Assembly (NCBI RefSeq): GCF_003129485.1
Contig: NZ_QFFG01000003.1
Coordinates: 372,001-436,000, forward strand
Source of the DNA: Polaribacter aquimarinus
GTDB lineage: Bacteria; Bacteroidota; Bacteroidia; Flavobacteriales; Flavobacteriaceae
DNA: 64,000 nucleotides
Direction of reading: 5' to 3'
Under the pieces are notes generated by a model that made no database searches, was not told the DNA's origin, and worked only from the letters and a program-made list of their open reading frames with translations. Positions 16,040 to 26,006 of the stretch are shown in pieces. The position numbers and the translations under genes are program-made. The stretch's first letter is position 1. Every line of letters begins with the position of its first letter.

Positions 16040-16148
16040 CTATTTCCTACAAAATTTATATTTTTTAAAAGTAATTTAAAATTATTATATTGCTTTAAAA
16101 CACTATTGGTTATTGATTATATTTAATCATTACTAAAACTAACACTTT

Positions 16149-17150
16149 ATGAAACTAAAAGTAGGATTATTAGGTGCAGGATCTTGGGGAACTACTGTTG
16201 CTTGTTTGACGGCAAAAAATTGCGACACAACAATTTGGGCAAGAGACATAAATACTGTAAAAGAAATTAATCAAAACAATACCAATGAAAAATATTTACC
16301 CAATGCAATACTTCACAAAGGATTAAAAGCATCACATTCTATAAAAGATACAGTAAAAAATGCTGATGTTATTGTTATGGGTATTCCCTCTCAAAGTTTT
16401 AGAAAAGTTTTAGAAGAAGCTAAGCCTCATATTAGACCTTGGGTTCCAATAATTAGTTTAGCAAAAGGATTAGAAATAAGCACAAAAATGCGAATGTCTG
16501 AAATTGTAGAAGAAGTAATGCCAGGTCATCCAGCTGGAGTACTTACTGGTCCTAATTTAGCTAAAGAAATTCATTTTGGTAAAGCAGCAGCTGCAGTTAT
16601 AGCAATGGCTGACAAGTCTATAGCTAAGAAACTACAGACTGTTTTTAATTCAGGATTATTTAGAGTATATACAAACTCAGATATTATTGGATGTGAATTA
16701 GGGGGTGCTTTAAAAAACATAATGGCCATTGCATCTGGAATGAGTGATGGCGCAAACGCAGGCGAAAATACGCGTTCTGCACTTATAACAAGAGGTTTAT
16801 CTGAACTTACCAGATTAGGAACTGCGATGGGTGGAAAACAAAGAACTTTTGCAGGGCTAGCAGGAATGGGCGATTTAATTGTTACGTGCTCAAGTACTAA
16901 AAGTAGAAACCATCATGTAGGATTTGAACTCGGGAGAGGAAAAAAGTTAGACCAAATTATTAATGAGATGAATGAAGTTGCAGAAGGTGTAAAAACAGCA
17001 AAAGTAGTTATGGAACTTGCGAAAGATTATAACGTTGATATGCCCATTTCAAATGAAGTTTACAAAGTGCTATACGAAGATAATACCGTTTTTGAGGCAT
17101 TTAGAGGTTTATTAACTCACGAAGTTGGCTCTGAAAAAGAACCAGGTTAA
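16149..17150 (+). CDS. gpsA: NAD(P)H-dependent glycerol-3-phosphate dehydrogenase
   Basis: 333 aa, the usual length. It reduces dihydroxyacetone phosphate to sn-glycerol 3-phosphate for phospholipid synthesis. The cofactor loop is GLLGAGSWGTTVA (residues 6-18). LAKGLE, LTGPNLAKE, GCELGGALKNIMAIASG (with the catalytic Lys) and FAGLAGMGDLIVTC are all conserved. It stands alone after the tRNA pair and 69 bases before udk. Confidence 0.96.
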   Translation: MKLKVGLLGAGSWGTTVACLTAKNCDTTIWARDINTVKEINQNNTNEKYLPNAILHKGLKASHSIKDTVKNADVIVMGIPSQSFRKVLEEAKPHIRPWVPIISLAKGLEISTKMRMSEIVEEVMPGHPAGVLTGPNLAKEIHFGKAAAAVIAMADKSIAKKLQTVFNSGLFRVYTNSDIIGCELGGALKNIMAIASGMSDGANAGENTRSALITRGLSELTRLGTAMGGKQRTFAGLAGMGDLIVTCSSTKSRNHHVGFELGRGKKLDQIINEMNEVAEGVKTAKVVMELAKDYNVDMPISNEVYKVLYEDNTVFEAFRGLLTHEVGSEKEPG

Positions 17151-17219
17151 TGTGTAATTTTTGCAGATATTATAATATATTTACACTTAAAGTTTAGAAT
17201 AGTAAAATTTTTATTTTGT

Positions 17220-17840
17220 ATGTTAATTATTGGAATAGCTGGTGGGACTGGAAGTGGAAAAACCACCGTAGTAAACCAAATTATTAAGCACTTACCTTCT
17301 GATGAAGTTTGTGTTATATCACAAGATTCTTACTATAAAGCAACAGATAATTTATCATATGAAGAAAGAACAAAAATAAATTTTGATCATCCAAGAGCTA
17401 TCGATTTTGATTTAATTGTAAAGCATCTAAAAAAATTAAAATCTGGAAAAACTATTGAACAACCTGTTTATTCTTTTGTAACACATAACAGAACTAAAGA
17501 TATCGTTAAAACACACCCTAGAAAAGTTGTAATTGTAGAAGGAATTTTAATTTTTAACAGTGAAGAATTAAGAAATCTATTTGATATAAAAATATTTGTC
17601 CATGCAGATACAGATGAACGTTTGATTAGAAGAGTTAAAAGAGATATTTCTGAGAGAGGAAGAGATATTGATGAAGTATTAAATCGATATCAAGACACCT
17701 TAAAACCTATGCATCAACAATTTATTGAGCCAACTAAGAATTTTGCTGATATCATAATTCCAAATGACAGATATAACACAGTTGCGATTGACATTGTAAG
17801 AACTGTAATTAACGAACGATTACAAATAAATGACATTTAA
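17220..17840 (+). CDS. udk: Uridine kinase
   Basis: 206 aa. Walker A is GGTGSGKTT (residues 8-16). The substrate region includes SQDSYYKA, NFDHPRAIDFDL and PVYSFVTHNRT, and VIVEGILIF forms the Walker B-like strand. It phosphorylates uridine and cytidine in pyrimidine salvage. It starts a tightly packed unit: its end overlaps the FtsB-like gene by 11 bases. Confidence 0.95.
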   Translation: MLIIGIAGGTGSGKTTVVNQIIKHLPSDEVCVISQDSYYKATDNLSYEERTKINFDHPRAIDFDLIVKHLKKLKSGKTIEQPVYSFVTHNRTKDIVKTHPRKVVIVEGILIFNSEELRNLFDIKIFVHADTDERLIRRVKRDISERGRDIDEVLNRYQDTLKPMHQQFIEPTKNFADIIIPNDRYNTVAIDIVRTVINERLQINDI

Positions 17841-18153
17841 CAAGTTTAAAAACAATAAAATTTTAAAAATTGTAACTAATATCTATATTATCATTTTAGT
17901 TCCCTATATTATTTGGATGTTTTTTTTTGATGAAAACTCTTATTTAGTTCATAGAAAATTTGATAAAGAAATTAAAGATTTAGAAAGCACAATTTCTTTT
18001 TATGAAAATAAAATTGCCGAAGATAAAGCCACTATAAAAAAGCTTAAAGATTCTTTACAACTAGAACGATTTGCTAGAGAGAAATATCTAATGAAAAAAG
18101 AGAATGAAGATATTTATATTATTGAATTTGATACTATAAAAAACAATGAGTAA
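17830..18153 (+). CDS. FtsB/DivIC-like septum formation initiator family protein
   Basis: 107 aa bitopic protein: a short cytoplasmic N-terminus, one membrane helix (residues about 14-32, ending PYIIWMFFF), then a coiled coil (KEIKDLESTISFYENKIAEDKATIKKLKDSL) and the FAREKYLMKKENEDIYIIE motif typical of the family. It should bind FtsL and FtsQ-type partners in the divisome. It overlaps udk by 11 bases and mutA by 8. Confidence 0.88.
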   Translation: MTFNKFKNNKILKIVTNIYIIILVPYIIWMFFFDENSYLVHRKFDKEIKDLESTISFYENKIAEDKATIKKLKDSLQLERFAREKYLMKKENEDIYIIEFDTIKNNE

Positions 18154-19501
18154 GTCTTTATTTGATGAATTTACAAAAACTTCTTCAGCTGCTTGGAAAC
18201 AGAAAATTCAAGTAGATTTAAAAGGTGCTGATTATAATGACACGCTTTTATGGAAAACAAATGAAGGTATTATTGTAAAACCTTTTTATACGATAGAAGA
18301 CAGAACTCATCATCAAATAAAAACTTCTGAAAAAGGGTTTAATATTTGTCAATCCATATTTGTAGATGATGAAAAAATTGCAAATTCATTAGCTTTAAAT
18401 GCACTTAATAAAGGAGCTAATTCAATTCTTTTTAATGCTAACAAAACTTTTAATTATGTTACTTTACTAAAAAACATCGATTGCAGATCTACAATTCTTT
18501 ACTTTAATTTTTCTTTTTTAAATGATGATTTTCAAATTGAAGTGTCTAAATATTTTAATTCAGAAAACATTTATTTTCAAACTGATATCATAGGTAATTT
18601 AGCTGAAACTGGAAATTGGTTTAAAAATTTAAAAAGCGATCATAAAAAACTTGAAAACATAGTTAAACAAACTAATAATTGTATTTCTGTTTCTCTGGAT
18701 TTATATCAAAATTCCGGAGCAAATATTACACAACAATTAGCATATACATTAGCACATGCTAACGAATACTTAAATTATTTTGGAGGTGATGTGTCTAAAA
18801 AAATCTACTTCATCTTTTCTGTTGCAGGCAATTACTTCTTTGAAATTGCTAAAATTAGAGCATTTAGATCTTTATGGTCTTCATTATTAGAAGAATATAA
18901 AATAAAAAATCAACAAGCACATATTTTTACCAAACCTAGTTTAAGAAACAAAACATTATATGATTATAATGTTAATATGCTCAGAACAACAACAGAATGT
19001 ATGAGTGCCATTTTAGGAAGTTCAAATACAATTTCTAACGTTTCTTATGATGCTATTTATCATAAATCAAATGAATTTGGAGAACGAATTGCTAGAAATC
19101 AATTGTTAATATTGCAACAAGAAACAGGTTTTAATAATCCTCAAAAATATGCAGAAGGCTCATATTATATTGAATCTATAACACAACAATTGACAGAAAA
19201 ATCTTTAGATATATTTAAATCGATTGAAAAAGGAGGTGGTTTTTTAAAACAGTTAAAATCAGGAATCATACAAAAGAAAATTAAAGAAAATGATGCCAAA
19301 GAAAAAGAAGATTTAATTCATAAAGAAATGATTTTATTAGGAACAAATTTTCATCTGAATAAAGATGATGAAATGCATCAAAATTTAGAGTTGTACCCTT
19401 TTTTAAAACAGAGAAATATAAAAACGTTAATCACCCCAATAATGCGTAATCGTATTTCAGAATTTATTGAGAGAGAAAGACTGAAAGCAGAAAACGTATA
19501 A
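18146..19501 (+). CDS. mutA: Methylmalonyl-CoA mutase small subunit
   Basis: 451 aa. It resembles the beta subunit of heterodimeric methylmalonyl-CoA mutase: AWKQKIQVDLKGADYNDTLLWKTNEGIIVKPFY at the N-terminus, a degenerate TIM barrel (KIRAFRSLWSSLLEEY, MLRTTTECMSAILGSSNTISNVSYDAIYH, RIARNQLLILQQETGF), and no B12-binding domain, as expected. Together with the large subunit 25 residues of spacer gene downstream it interconverts succinyl-CoA and methylmalonyl-CoA. Confidence 0.92.
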   Translation: MSKSLFDEFTKTSSAAWKQKIQVDLKGADYNDTLLWKTNEGIIVKPFYTIEDRTHHQIKTSEKGFNICQSIFVDDEKIANSLALNALNKGANSILFNANKTFNYVTLLKNIDCRSTILYFNFSFLNDDFQIEVSKYFNSENIYFQTDIIGNLAETGNWFKNLKSDHKKLENIVKQTNNCISVSLDLYQNSGANITQQLAYTLAHANEYLNYFGGDVSKKIYFIFSVAGNYFFEIAKIRAFRSLWSSLLEEYKIKNQQAHIFTKPSLRNKTLYDYNVNMLRTTTECMSAILGSSNTISNVSYDAIYHKSNEFGERIARNQLLILQQETGFNNPQKYAEGSYYIESITQQLTEKSLDIFKSIEKGGGFLKQLKSGIIQKKIKENDAKEKEDLIHKEMILLGTNFHLNKDDEMHQNLELYPFLKQRNIKTLITPIMRNRISEFIERERLKAENV

Positions 19502-19513
19502 CAATTAACATCT

Positions 19514-19846
19514 ATGACAAAAAACAAAGAAATAGCACTATTGCAAAAAAATCAAAAAGCCCTTAAAAAAGAGATTATTGAGATTAAAAAAAAGCTACCA
19601 ACCTATATCATAGGGGCAATTCTATTTACATTTGTTGGTCTATTTTTTTTAGAAAATAATTTTTACGATTTTTTTGGAAATGGAGTTGATATTATTTTAT
19701 ATGGCGTTATATTATCTGCAACTATTTGTCTTATATTGGTTTATGTTACATATCTCAAAATAAATAAAAAGAAGAAAGAATCTAAAGCTATTGGTACAAA
19801 AGTTTACAACATCATGAAATTGGCTGATGACTCTAAAAATGGGTAG
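19514..19846 (+). CDS. Small two-helix membrane protein between the mutase subunit genes
   Basis: 110 aa, family not recognised. A charged N-terminal helix ([24 protein letters not shown]) leads into two membrane segments ([35 protein letters not shown]) and a basic tail. It sits 12 bases after mutA and overlaps the mutB start. The position suggests co-transcription with the mutase, but nothing in the sequence shows a functional link. Confidence 0.75.
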   Translation: MTKNKEIALLQKNQKALKKEIIEIKKKLPTYIIGAILFTFVGLFFLENNFYDFFGNGVDIILYGVILSATICLILVYVTYLKINKKKKESKAIGTKVYNIMKLADDSKNG

Positions 19847-21899
19847 AAAAAATGTTCAACATATAAAAGTAAGAAACAAAACTAAAGCTAAAAAACACTT
19901 TGAGCATGAAGGGTTTGTAGCTGGAATTGCTCCAAATTTACGTGGACCTTACTCAACAATGTATGTTAGTAGACCATGGACCATAAGACAATATGCTGGT
20001 TTTTCTACAGCAGAAGAAAGCAATGCATTTTACAGGAGAAATTTAAAAGCAGGTCAAAAAGGTTTATCAGTTGCTTTTGACTTAGCTACACATAGAGGTT
20101 ACGATTCCGATCATAAACGCGTAGAAGGTGACGTTGGTAAAGCTGGTGTAGCAATTGATTCTGTAGAAGACATGAAGGTTTTGTTCAATCAAATCCCTTT
20201 GGATAAAATGTCTGTTTCTATGACAATGAATGGAGCAGTTTTACCCATTTTAGCTTTTTATATAGTTGCTGCAGAAGAACAAGGAGTTCCTACAGAGCTC
20301 TTAACTGGTACTATTCAGAATGATATTTTAAAGGAGTTTATGGTAAGGAATACCTACATCTACCCTCCTTCACCATCAATGAAAATTATTGCTGATATTT
20401 TTGAATACACAAGTAAAAATATGCCAAAATTTAATTCGATTTCTATTTCTGGATATCACATGCAAGAAGCTGGAGCTACAGCAGAAATTGAATTAGCCTA
20501 CACTTTAGCAAATGGGTTAGAATACATCAAAAAAGGATTAGAAACTGGGATGAATATTGATGCTTTTGCTCCTAGATTATCTTTCTTTTGGGCAATTGGA
20601 ATGGATCACTTTACAGAGGTTGCAAAATTAAGAGCAGCAAGAATGTTATGGGCAAAAATTGTAAAACAATTTAACCCTAAAAATCCTAAATCTTTAGCCT
20701 TAAGAACACATTGTCAAACTAGTGGTTGGTCTTTAACTGAACAAGATCCTTTTAATAATGTAGCCAGAACTACAATAGAAGCAATGGCCGCAGTTTTTGG
20801 AGGAACACAAAGCCTTCACACAAATGCATTGGATGAAGCAATAGCTTTACCTACAGATTTTTCTGCAAGAATTGCAAGAAATACACAAATCTATTTACAA
20901 CAAGAAACACATATTACAAAAACAGTAGATCCTTGGGCTGGAAGTTATCTTGTAGAAAAATTAACTGAAGAAATTGCTTGTAAAGCCTGGGGGTTAATTG
21001 AAGAAGTTGAAGAATTAGGTGGAATGACTAAAGCCATAGAGAAAGGAATTCCAAAATTACGAATTGAAGAAGCCGCAGCAAAAAAACAAGCTAAAATTGA
21101 TAGTGGACAGGATGTAATTGTTGGCGTAAATCAATATCGATTAAAACAAGAAGATCCTTTACATATTTTGGAAGTTGATAATGAAGCTGTAAGAAAATCT
21201 CAAATTGAAAGGTTAAATCAACTAAAAGCTAATCGAAAAACTGAAAAAGTAAAAAAATCATTAATCAACTTAACAAATGCCGCTAAAAACAGAGAAGGAA
21301 ATTTATTAGATTTAGCTGTAAAAGCAGCTAAAAATAGAGCAACTTTAGGTGAAATTTCTGATGCTCTAGAAGAAATATTTGGGAGACATAAAGCGGTAAC
21401 TAAAACTATTTCTGGTGTGTATAGTAGAGAAATCAAGGAAGACAAGCTATTTAAAAAAGCTAGTAAACTAGCTAATAAATTTGCAGCATTAGAAGGAAGA
21501 CGCCCTCGTATTATGATAGCTAAATTAGGTCAAGATGGTCATGACCGAGGTGCTAAAGTAGTTGCTACTGGTTATGCAGATTTAGGTTTTGATGTAGATA
21601 TTGGTCCGTTATTTCAAACACCTGAAGAAGCCAGCAAGCAAGCAGTCGAAAATGATGTGCATATTTTAGGTATTTCCTCTTTAGCTGCTGGACACAAAAC
21701 ACTAGTACCCCAAGTAATTTCTGAACTTAAAAAACACGAAAGAGAAGATATCATGGTCATTGTAGGCGGTGTAATTCCTGCTCAAGACTATCAATTTTTA
21801 TTTGATGCTGGTGCAGTTGGTGTTTTTGGGCCAGGCACCAAAATTGCGCAAGCAGCTATTGATTTGTTAACCATTTTAATAGATAGTGTTGTTGATTAG
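19839..21899 (+). CDS. mutB: Methylmalonyl-CoA mutase large subunit
   Basis: 686 aa from the ATG at 19839, which overlaps the previous stop; an ATG at 19827 adds four residues. The catalytic barrel contains [69 protein letters not shown] and [10 protein letters not shown]. The C-terminal cobalamin domain has [11 protein letters not shown] (Co-ligating His near residue 567), [14 protein letters not shown] and VVGGVIP. The organism must make or import B12. Confidence 0.96.
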   Translation: MGRKNVQHIKVRNKTKAKKHFEHEGFVAGIAPNLRGPYSTMYVSRPWTIRQYAGFSTAEESNAFYRRNLKAGQKGLSVAFDLATHRGYDSDHKRVEGDVGKAGVAIDSVEDMKVLFNQIPLDKMSVSMTMNGAVLPILAFYIVAAEEQGVPTELLTGTIQNDILKEFMVRNTYIYPPSPSMKIIADIFEYTSKNMPKFNSISISGYHMQEAGATAEIELAYTLANGLEYIKKGLETGMNIDAFAPRLSFFWAIGMDHFTEVAKLRAARMLWAKIVKQFNPKNPKSLALRTHCQTSGWSLTEQDPFNNVARTTIEAMAAVFGGTQSLHTNALDEAIALPTDFSARIARNTQIYLQQETHITKTVDPWAGSYLVEKLTEEIACKAWGLIEEVEELGGMTKAIEKGIPKLRIEEAAAKKQAKIDSGQDVIVGVNQYRLKQEDPLHILEVDNEAVRKSQIERLNQLKANRKTEKVKKSLINLTNAAKNREGNLLDLAVKAAKNRATLGEISDALEEIFGRHKAVTKTISGVYSREIKEDKLFKKASKLANKFAALEGRRPRIMIAKLGQDGHDRGAKVVATGYADLGFDVDIGPLFQTPEEASKQAVENDVHILGISSLAAGHKTLVPQVISELKKHEREDIMVIVGGVIPAQDYQFLFDAGAVGVFGPGTKIAQAAIDLLTILIDSVVD

Positions 21900-22114
21900 T
21901 TTTGTTTTACTACAAATATCATTCAATTAGTTAGCCATTGATTTACACTAAAAAATAAACACTATTGTGTCGATATAAAAACTAATTTTTAAAATCAGTA
22001 ATATTTTTATTCAATTTCTAGTAATTCAATAAAAATTTACAATCATCATCATCATTTTATTATTTTGAATAATAGTTTTCGGATATTTGCAAAAGACTTA
22101 CTTTTCAATAGTAA

Positions 22115-25030
22115 ATGATGATTGATAATACCGTTTTAGAAAAATTACACAACTCACTTTCTGGTGATGTTTTATTTGACAACTTACACAAAACTTTATT
22201 TGCTACAGATGCTTCTGTATATCGTAAAATTCCTTTAGCTGTTGCTTTTCCTAAGGATGAAAAAGATATTAAAACTTTAATTGAGTTTGCCAACAAAAAC
22301 AACACCACTTTAATCCCGAGAACTGCAGGAACCTCTTTAGCAGGACAATGTGTGGGTGATGGAATTGTGGTGGATGTTTCTAAACACTTTATCAACATTA
22401 TTGCTTTAGATGAAAAAGCTAAAACTATTACTTTACAACCAGGAATTGTTAGAGATTCTCTCAACGTTTATTTAAAACCTTTTGGATTATTTTTTGGACC
22501 AAATACATCAACTTCTAATAGATGTATGATTGGTGGAATGGTGGGCAACAATTCGTCTGGAAGTACTTCAATTCAATATGGAGTTACACGTGATAAAGTG
22601 TTGCAAATTGATGCTATTTTAAGTGATGGCAGTTCAGCAGTTTTTAAAGAAATTTCTTCCGATGATTTTATCAAAAAAACTAAAGAAAACTCCCTGGAAG
22701 GAAAAATATACAAATCGATTTATTCTGAACTTGTGTCAGAATCTACCCAAAAAGAAATAAAATCTGAGTTTCCAAAAGAGTCGATTCATAGAAGATGTAC
22801 AGGTTATGCAGTAGATGAGTTCTTAAAATCAGATTTATTTGGCGGTAAATCATCAACCATTAATGTTGCAAAATTATTAGCAGGAAGTGAAGGGACGTTG
22901 GCTTTTTCAACTGCGATTACCATTCAATTAGACGACTTACCTCCTACTGAAAGCATTATGGTTTGTTCTCATTTCACAAGTATAAATGAGAGTTTAAAGG
23001 CGACTTTAACGGCAATGAATCACAATTTATACAATTGCGAATTAATGGACAAAGCCATTTTAGACTGTACCAAAAACAATCGTGAATTGGCAAAAAATCG
23101 TTTCTTTTTGCAAGGTGATCCAGAGGCTGTTTTAATGTTAGAAGTATCAGCAAATACTCTTGAAGATGCGGAAGTTTTAGCAGATAAATTAATTGCAGAT
23201 TTAGAAAAAAACAACTTTGGTTATCATCATCCAAAAGTATATGGAAAAGATATTGCTAAGGTTCATTATTTAAGAAAAGCTGGTTTGGGTGCTTTAGGAA
23301 ATATGGTGGGAGATATGAAAGCTGTTGCCTGTATTGAAGATACAGCTGTTGCTTTAGAAGATTTGCCAGATTATATTGAAGAGTTTACCCAAATTATGGA
23401 TAAATATCAGCAAGATGCTATTTATTATGCGCATGCAGGAGCAGGAGAATTGCATTTACGCCCTATTTTAAACTTAAAAAAGAAAGCTGATGTAGTTTTA
23501 TTTAGAAAAATAACTACGGAAACTGCTCAGTTAGTAAAGAAATATCATGGTTCTTTTTCTGGTGAACACGGAGATGGAATTGTACGTGCGGAGTTTATAC
23601 CAATGATGATTGGTGAGAACAATTATCAATTGTTAAGGCGCATTAAAAAAGCATTTGACCCAAACAACGTTTTTAATAAAGGAAAAATTACGGATGCTTT
23701 TCCTATGGATGAAAGTTTGCGTTATGAAATTAATAGAAACGAACCAGAAATTGAAACGATTCAAGATTTTTCTAGTGATGAGGGAATCTTAAAATTAGCT
23801 GAAAAATGTAATGGTTCTGGAGATTGTAGAAAACCTGTTGAAGCTGGAGGTACCATGTGCCCAAGCTATAGAGCTACAAAAAACGAAAAAGAAACCACTA
23901 GAGCTAGAGCAAATACTCTAAGAGAGGTTCTTACGAATAATAAAGCTAAAAACAAATTCAATTCAAAAGAATTAAAACAAGTTTTAGATTTGTGTTTAAG
24001 CTGTAAAGCTTGTGCTTCTGAATGCCCAAGTAATGTAGATATTGCCACAATGAAGGCAGAGTTTCTATATCAGTATCAAGAAACAAATGGGTATTCTTTT
24101 AGAAGTAAATTATTTGCTAACAATGCTAAGTTAAACAAATTAGGAAGCCTCACTCCGTCACTTTCTAACGCTATTTTAAATACACCTTTTGCAAAAAAAG
24201 CGATGGGTGTAGCTGTAGAAAGAAGTGTTCCTAAATTAGCTAAAAAAACACTAAATAGCTGGTATAAAAAACATGTTACGATTTCTACAAGCGAAGAGAA
24301 AACTAAAAAAGAAATTTATCTTTTTAATGATGAATTTACTAATTTTTATGATGTTGAAATTGGTAAAGATGCTGTTTATCTATTAGAAAAATTAGGCTAT
24401 AAAGTAAACATCATCAATCACGAAGAAAGTGCGAGAAGTTATATTTCAAAAGGATTTTTAAAAGAAGCTAAAGTGGTTTGTAATAAAAATATAGCTATTT
24501 TTAAAGATATTATTTCTAAAGAAAGCCCTTTAGTTGGAATTGAACCATCAGCAATTTTAACGTTTAGAGATGAATATATTAGGTTATCAGATGACAAAAA
24601 ATCAGCAGAAAAAATAGCTAAACACACGTTTACTTTCGAAGAATTTTTAGCCAAGGAAGTTGAAAAAGGACACATAAATGCTGATTCATTTACCAAAATA
24701 GCTAAGACACTAAAAATTCACGGACACTGTCATCAAAAAGCTCTTTCCGGAACTAATGCGAGTTTCCAAATTTTAAATATTCCTGTGAACTACAAAGTAA
24801 CCATAATGAATACAGGTTGTTGTGGAATGGCAGGTTCTTTTGGATACGAAAAAGAGCATTACAAAATAAGCATGCAGGTTGGTGAAGATACTTTATTCCC
24901 TAAAATAAGAAATTGTAGCGAAGACACTGAAATTGTTGCTGCAGGAACTAGTTGTCGCCATCAAATATTTGATGGTACCAAACGTTTAGCCAAACATCCA
25001 ATTACAATATTGAAAGAAGCTTTAGTCTAG
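22115..25030 (+). CDS. FAD-binding and Fe-S-binding oxidoreductase (GlcD/Dld-type D-2-hydroxyacid dehydrogenase fusion)
   Basis: 971 aa. The N-terminal half is a FAD-linked oxidase: PRTAGTSLAGQCVGDGIVVD, GGMVGNNSSGSTSIQYG, LLAGSEGTLAF, HAGAGELHLRPIL and GSFSGEHGDGIVR. The middle has two cysteine clusters for [4Fe-4S] centres (CNGSGDCRK...MCPSYR and CLSCKACASECPSNVD). The C-terminal part has CCG-domain motifs (GHCHQKAL, NTGCCGMAGSFGYE). Fusions of this type oxidise D-lactate, D-2-hydroxyglutarate or glycolate and feed the quinone pool; the substrate here cannot be told from sequence. It is monocistronic. Confidence 0.9.
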   Translation: MMIDNTVLEKLHNSLSGDVLFDNLHKTLFATDASVYRKIPLAVAFPKDEKDIKTLIEFANKNNTTLIPRTAGTSLAGQCVGDGIVVDVSKHFINIIALDEKAKTITLQPGIVRDSLNVYLKPFGLFFGPNTSTSNRCMIGGMVGNNSSGSTSIQYGVTRDKVLQIDAILSDGSSAVFKEISSDDFIKKTKENSLEGKIYKSIYSELVSESTQKEIKSEFPKESIHRRCTGYAVDEFLKSDLFGGKSSTINVAKLLAGSEGTLAFSTAITIQLDDLPPTESIMVCSHFTSINESLKATLTAMNHNLYNCELMDKAILDCTKNNRELAKNRFFLQGDPEAVLMLEVSANTLEDAEVLADKLIADLEKNNFGYHHPKVYGKDIAKVHYLRKAGLGALGNMVGDMKAVACIEDTAVALEDLPDYIEEFTQIMDKYQQDAIYYAHAGAGELHLRPILNLKKKADVVLFRKITTETAQLVKKYHGSFSGEHGDGIVRAEFIPMMIGENNYQLLRRIKKAFDPNNVFNKGKITDAFPMDESLRYEINRNEPEIETIQDFSSDEGILKLAEKCNGSGDCRKPVEAGGTMCPSYRATKNEKETTRARANTLREVLTNNKAKNKFNSKELKQVLDLCLSCKACASECPSNVDIATMKAEFLYQYQETNGYSFRSKLFANNAKLNKLGSLTPSLSNAILNTPFAKKAMGVAVERSVPKLAKKTLNSWYKKHVTISTSEEKTKKEIYLFNDEFTNFYDVEIGKDAVYLLEKLGYKVNIINHEESARSYISKGFLKEAKVVCNKNIAIFKDIISKESPLVGIEPSAILTFRDEYIRLSDDKKSAEKIAKHTFTFEEFLAKEVEKGHINADSFTKIAKTLKIHGHCHQKALSGTNASFQILNIPVNYKVTIMNTGCCGMAGSFGYEKEHYKISMQVGEDTLFPKIRNCSEDTEIVAAGTSCRHQIFDGTKRLAKHPITILKEALV

Positions 25031-25069
25031 AAAAAAGACATATTTTAAAACTTTTAAAATTCTGAAAAA

Positions 25070-25930
25070 TTAGTCTTTAATTTCTATTACACCTTCTTCT
25101 GCAAGTAATGCAAAAAATTTATCTAAATTGGGTAGTATTAAAATTCTTGTTCTTCTATTTTTGGCTCTATTTTTAGGGTTTGTATTAGGAAATAAAGGCA
25201 TTGTATCTCCCCTTCCTGATGCAATTAAACGGTTACCTTCAATACCAAATTTATTTTGTAACAATCGAACAATAGATGTAGCTCTTTTTACACTTAAATC
25301 CCAGTTATCTTGTACACTTTTGTTATTAATAGTTTGAGAATCTGTATGCCCCTCAATCATAACATCCATACTAGGTTCAGATTGAATAATGTCTGCTAAT
25401 TTGGTAACTAATTTTAAGGCTTCTTTTCTAACTTTATAACTTCCTTTATTAAATAACAATTTATCAGACACAGAAATCATTACTACAGTTTGTCCAATAT
25501 CGATATTGATGTCACTAGAATTTTGCAGTTCTCTAGAAACCAAAGTCTTTTTAAATACATTGTAAGAAACAACTAAATTTAAAGTATCTTTAAATGTCTT
25601 TGCTTTTGCTAATTTTTTTGGATTAAGTTTTTTGATGGTTTCATCCATCATCTTTCTCACTTTCTTAGAAACTTTAGGCACACCATCAACCATTTTAAAC
25701 TCAATAGCATTTTCTTTCTCTAGTGTAACGTTTTCACTCCTTAAAGAATTGATTTTATTGTTATACAATTTTACTCTATTCTCAATTTTTGAAAATTTAA
25801 GTTTTAACGTTTGTAAGTTACTTTTTGTGATTTTATATTCTGATTCAAGTTCTGAGTATTTTTTTTTGGATACACAAGACACAAACATTAGCATTAAGAC
25901 AATGAATGGTAAAACTAAGTTTTTCTTCAT
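25070..25930 (-). CDS. OmpA-family outer-membrane lipoprotein
   Basis: 286 aa from the ATG at 25930. Ten extra in-frame residues upstream precede the signal peptide and were left out. The signal ends in lipobox LMFVSC. A coiled-coil stretch (YSELESEYKITKSNLQTLKLKFSKIENRVK) follows, then an OmpA/Pal-type peptidoglycan-binding domain (VSDKLLFNKGSYKVRKEA, MIEGHTDSQTI, LSVKRATSIVRLLQNKFGI, GRGDTMP, NRRTRILI). It should tether the outer membrane to peptidoglycan. It converges on the FAD dehydrogenase gene. Confidence 0.92.
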   Translation of the reverse strand: MKKNLVLPFIVLMLMFVSCVSKKKYSELESEYKITKSNLQTLKLKFSKIENRVKLYNNKINSLRSENVTLEKENAIEFKMVDGVPKVSKKVRKMMDETIKKLNPKKLAKAKTFKDTLNLVVSYNVFKKTLVSRELQNSSDINIDIGQTVVMISVSDKLLFNKGSYKVRKEALKLVTKLADIIQSEPSMDVMIEGHTDSQTINNKSVQDNWDLSVKRATSIVRLLQNKFGIEGNRLIASGRGDTMPLFPNTNPKNRAKNRRTRILILPNLDKFFALLAEEGVIEIKD

Positions 25931-26006
25931 TTTAAAATTTTTGTTGATTACTTTCATCAATAAATATAAGTATATTTTGATAACATTAAACTTAACAAAT
26001 ATATTT

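Noticed and set aside
22037..22056. Short ATC/TCA triplet repeat upstream of the FAD dehydrogenase
   Set aside because: Only a few units long and imperfect; normal low-complexity sequence at this base composition.
22105..22464. 119-codon minus-strand frame inside the FAD dehydrogenase gene
   Set aside because: It lies fully opposite a well-conserved gene and has no recognisable protein features; likewise for the other antisense frames such as 4432-4713, 46187-46567 and 58201-58425.
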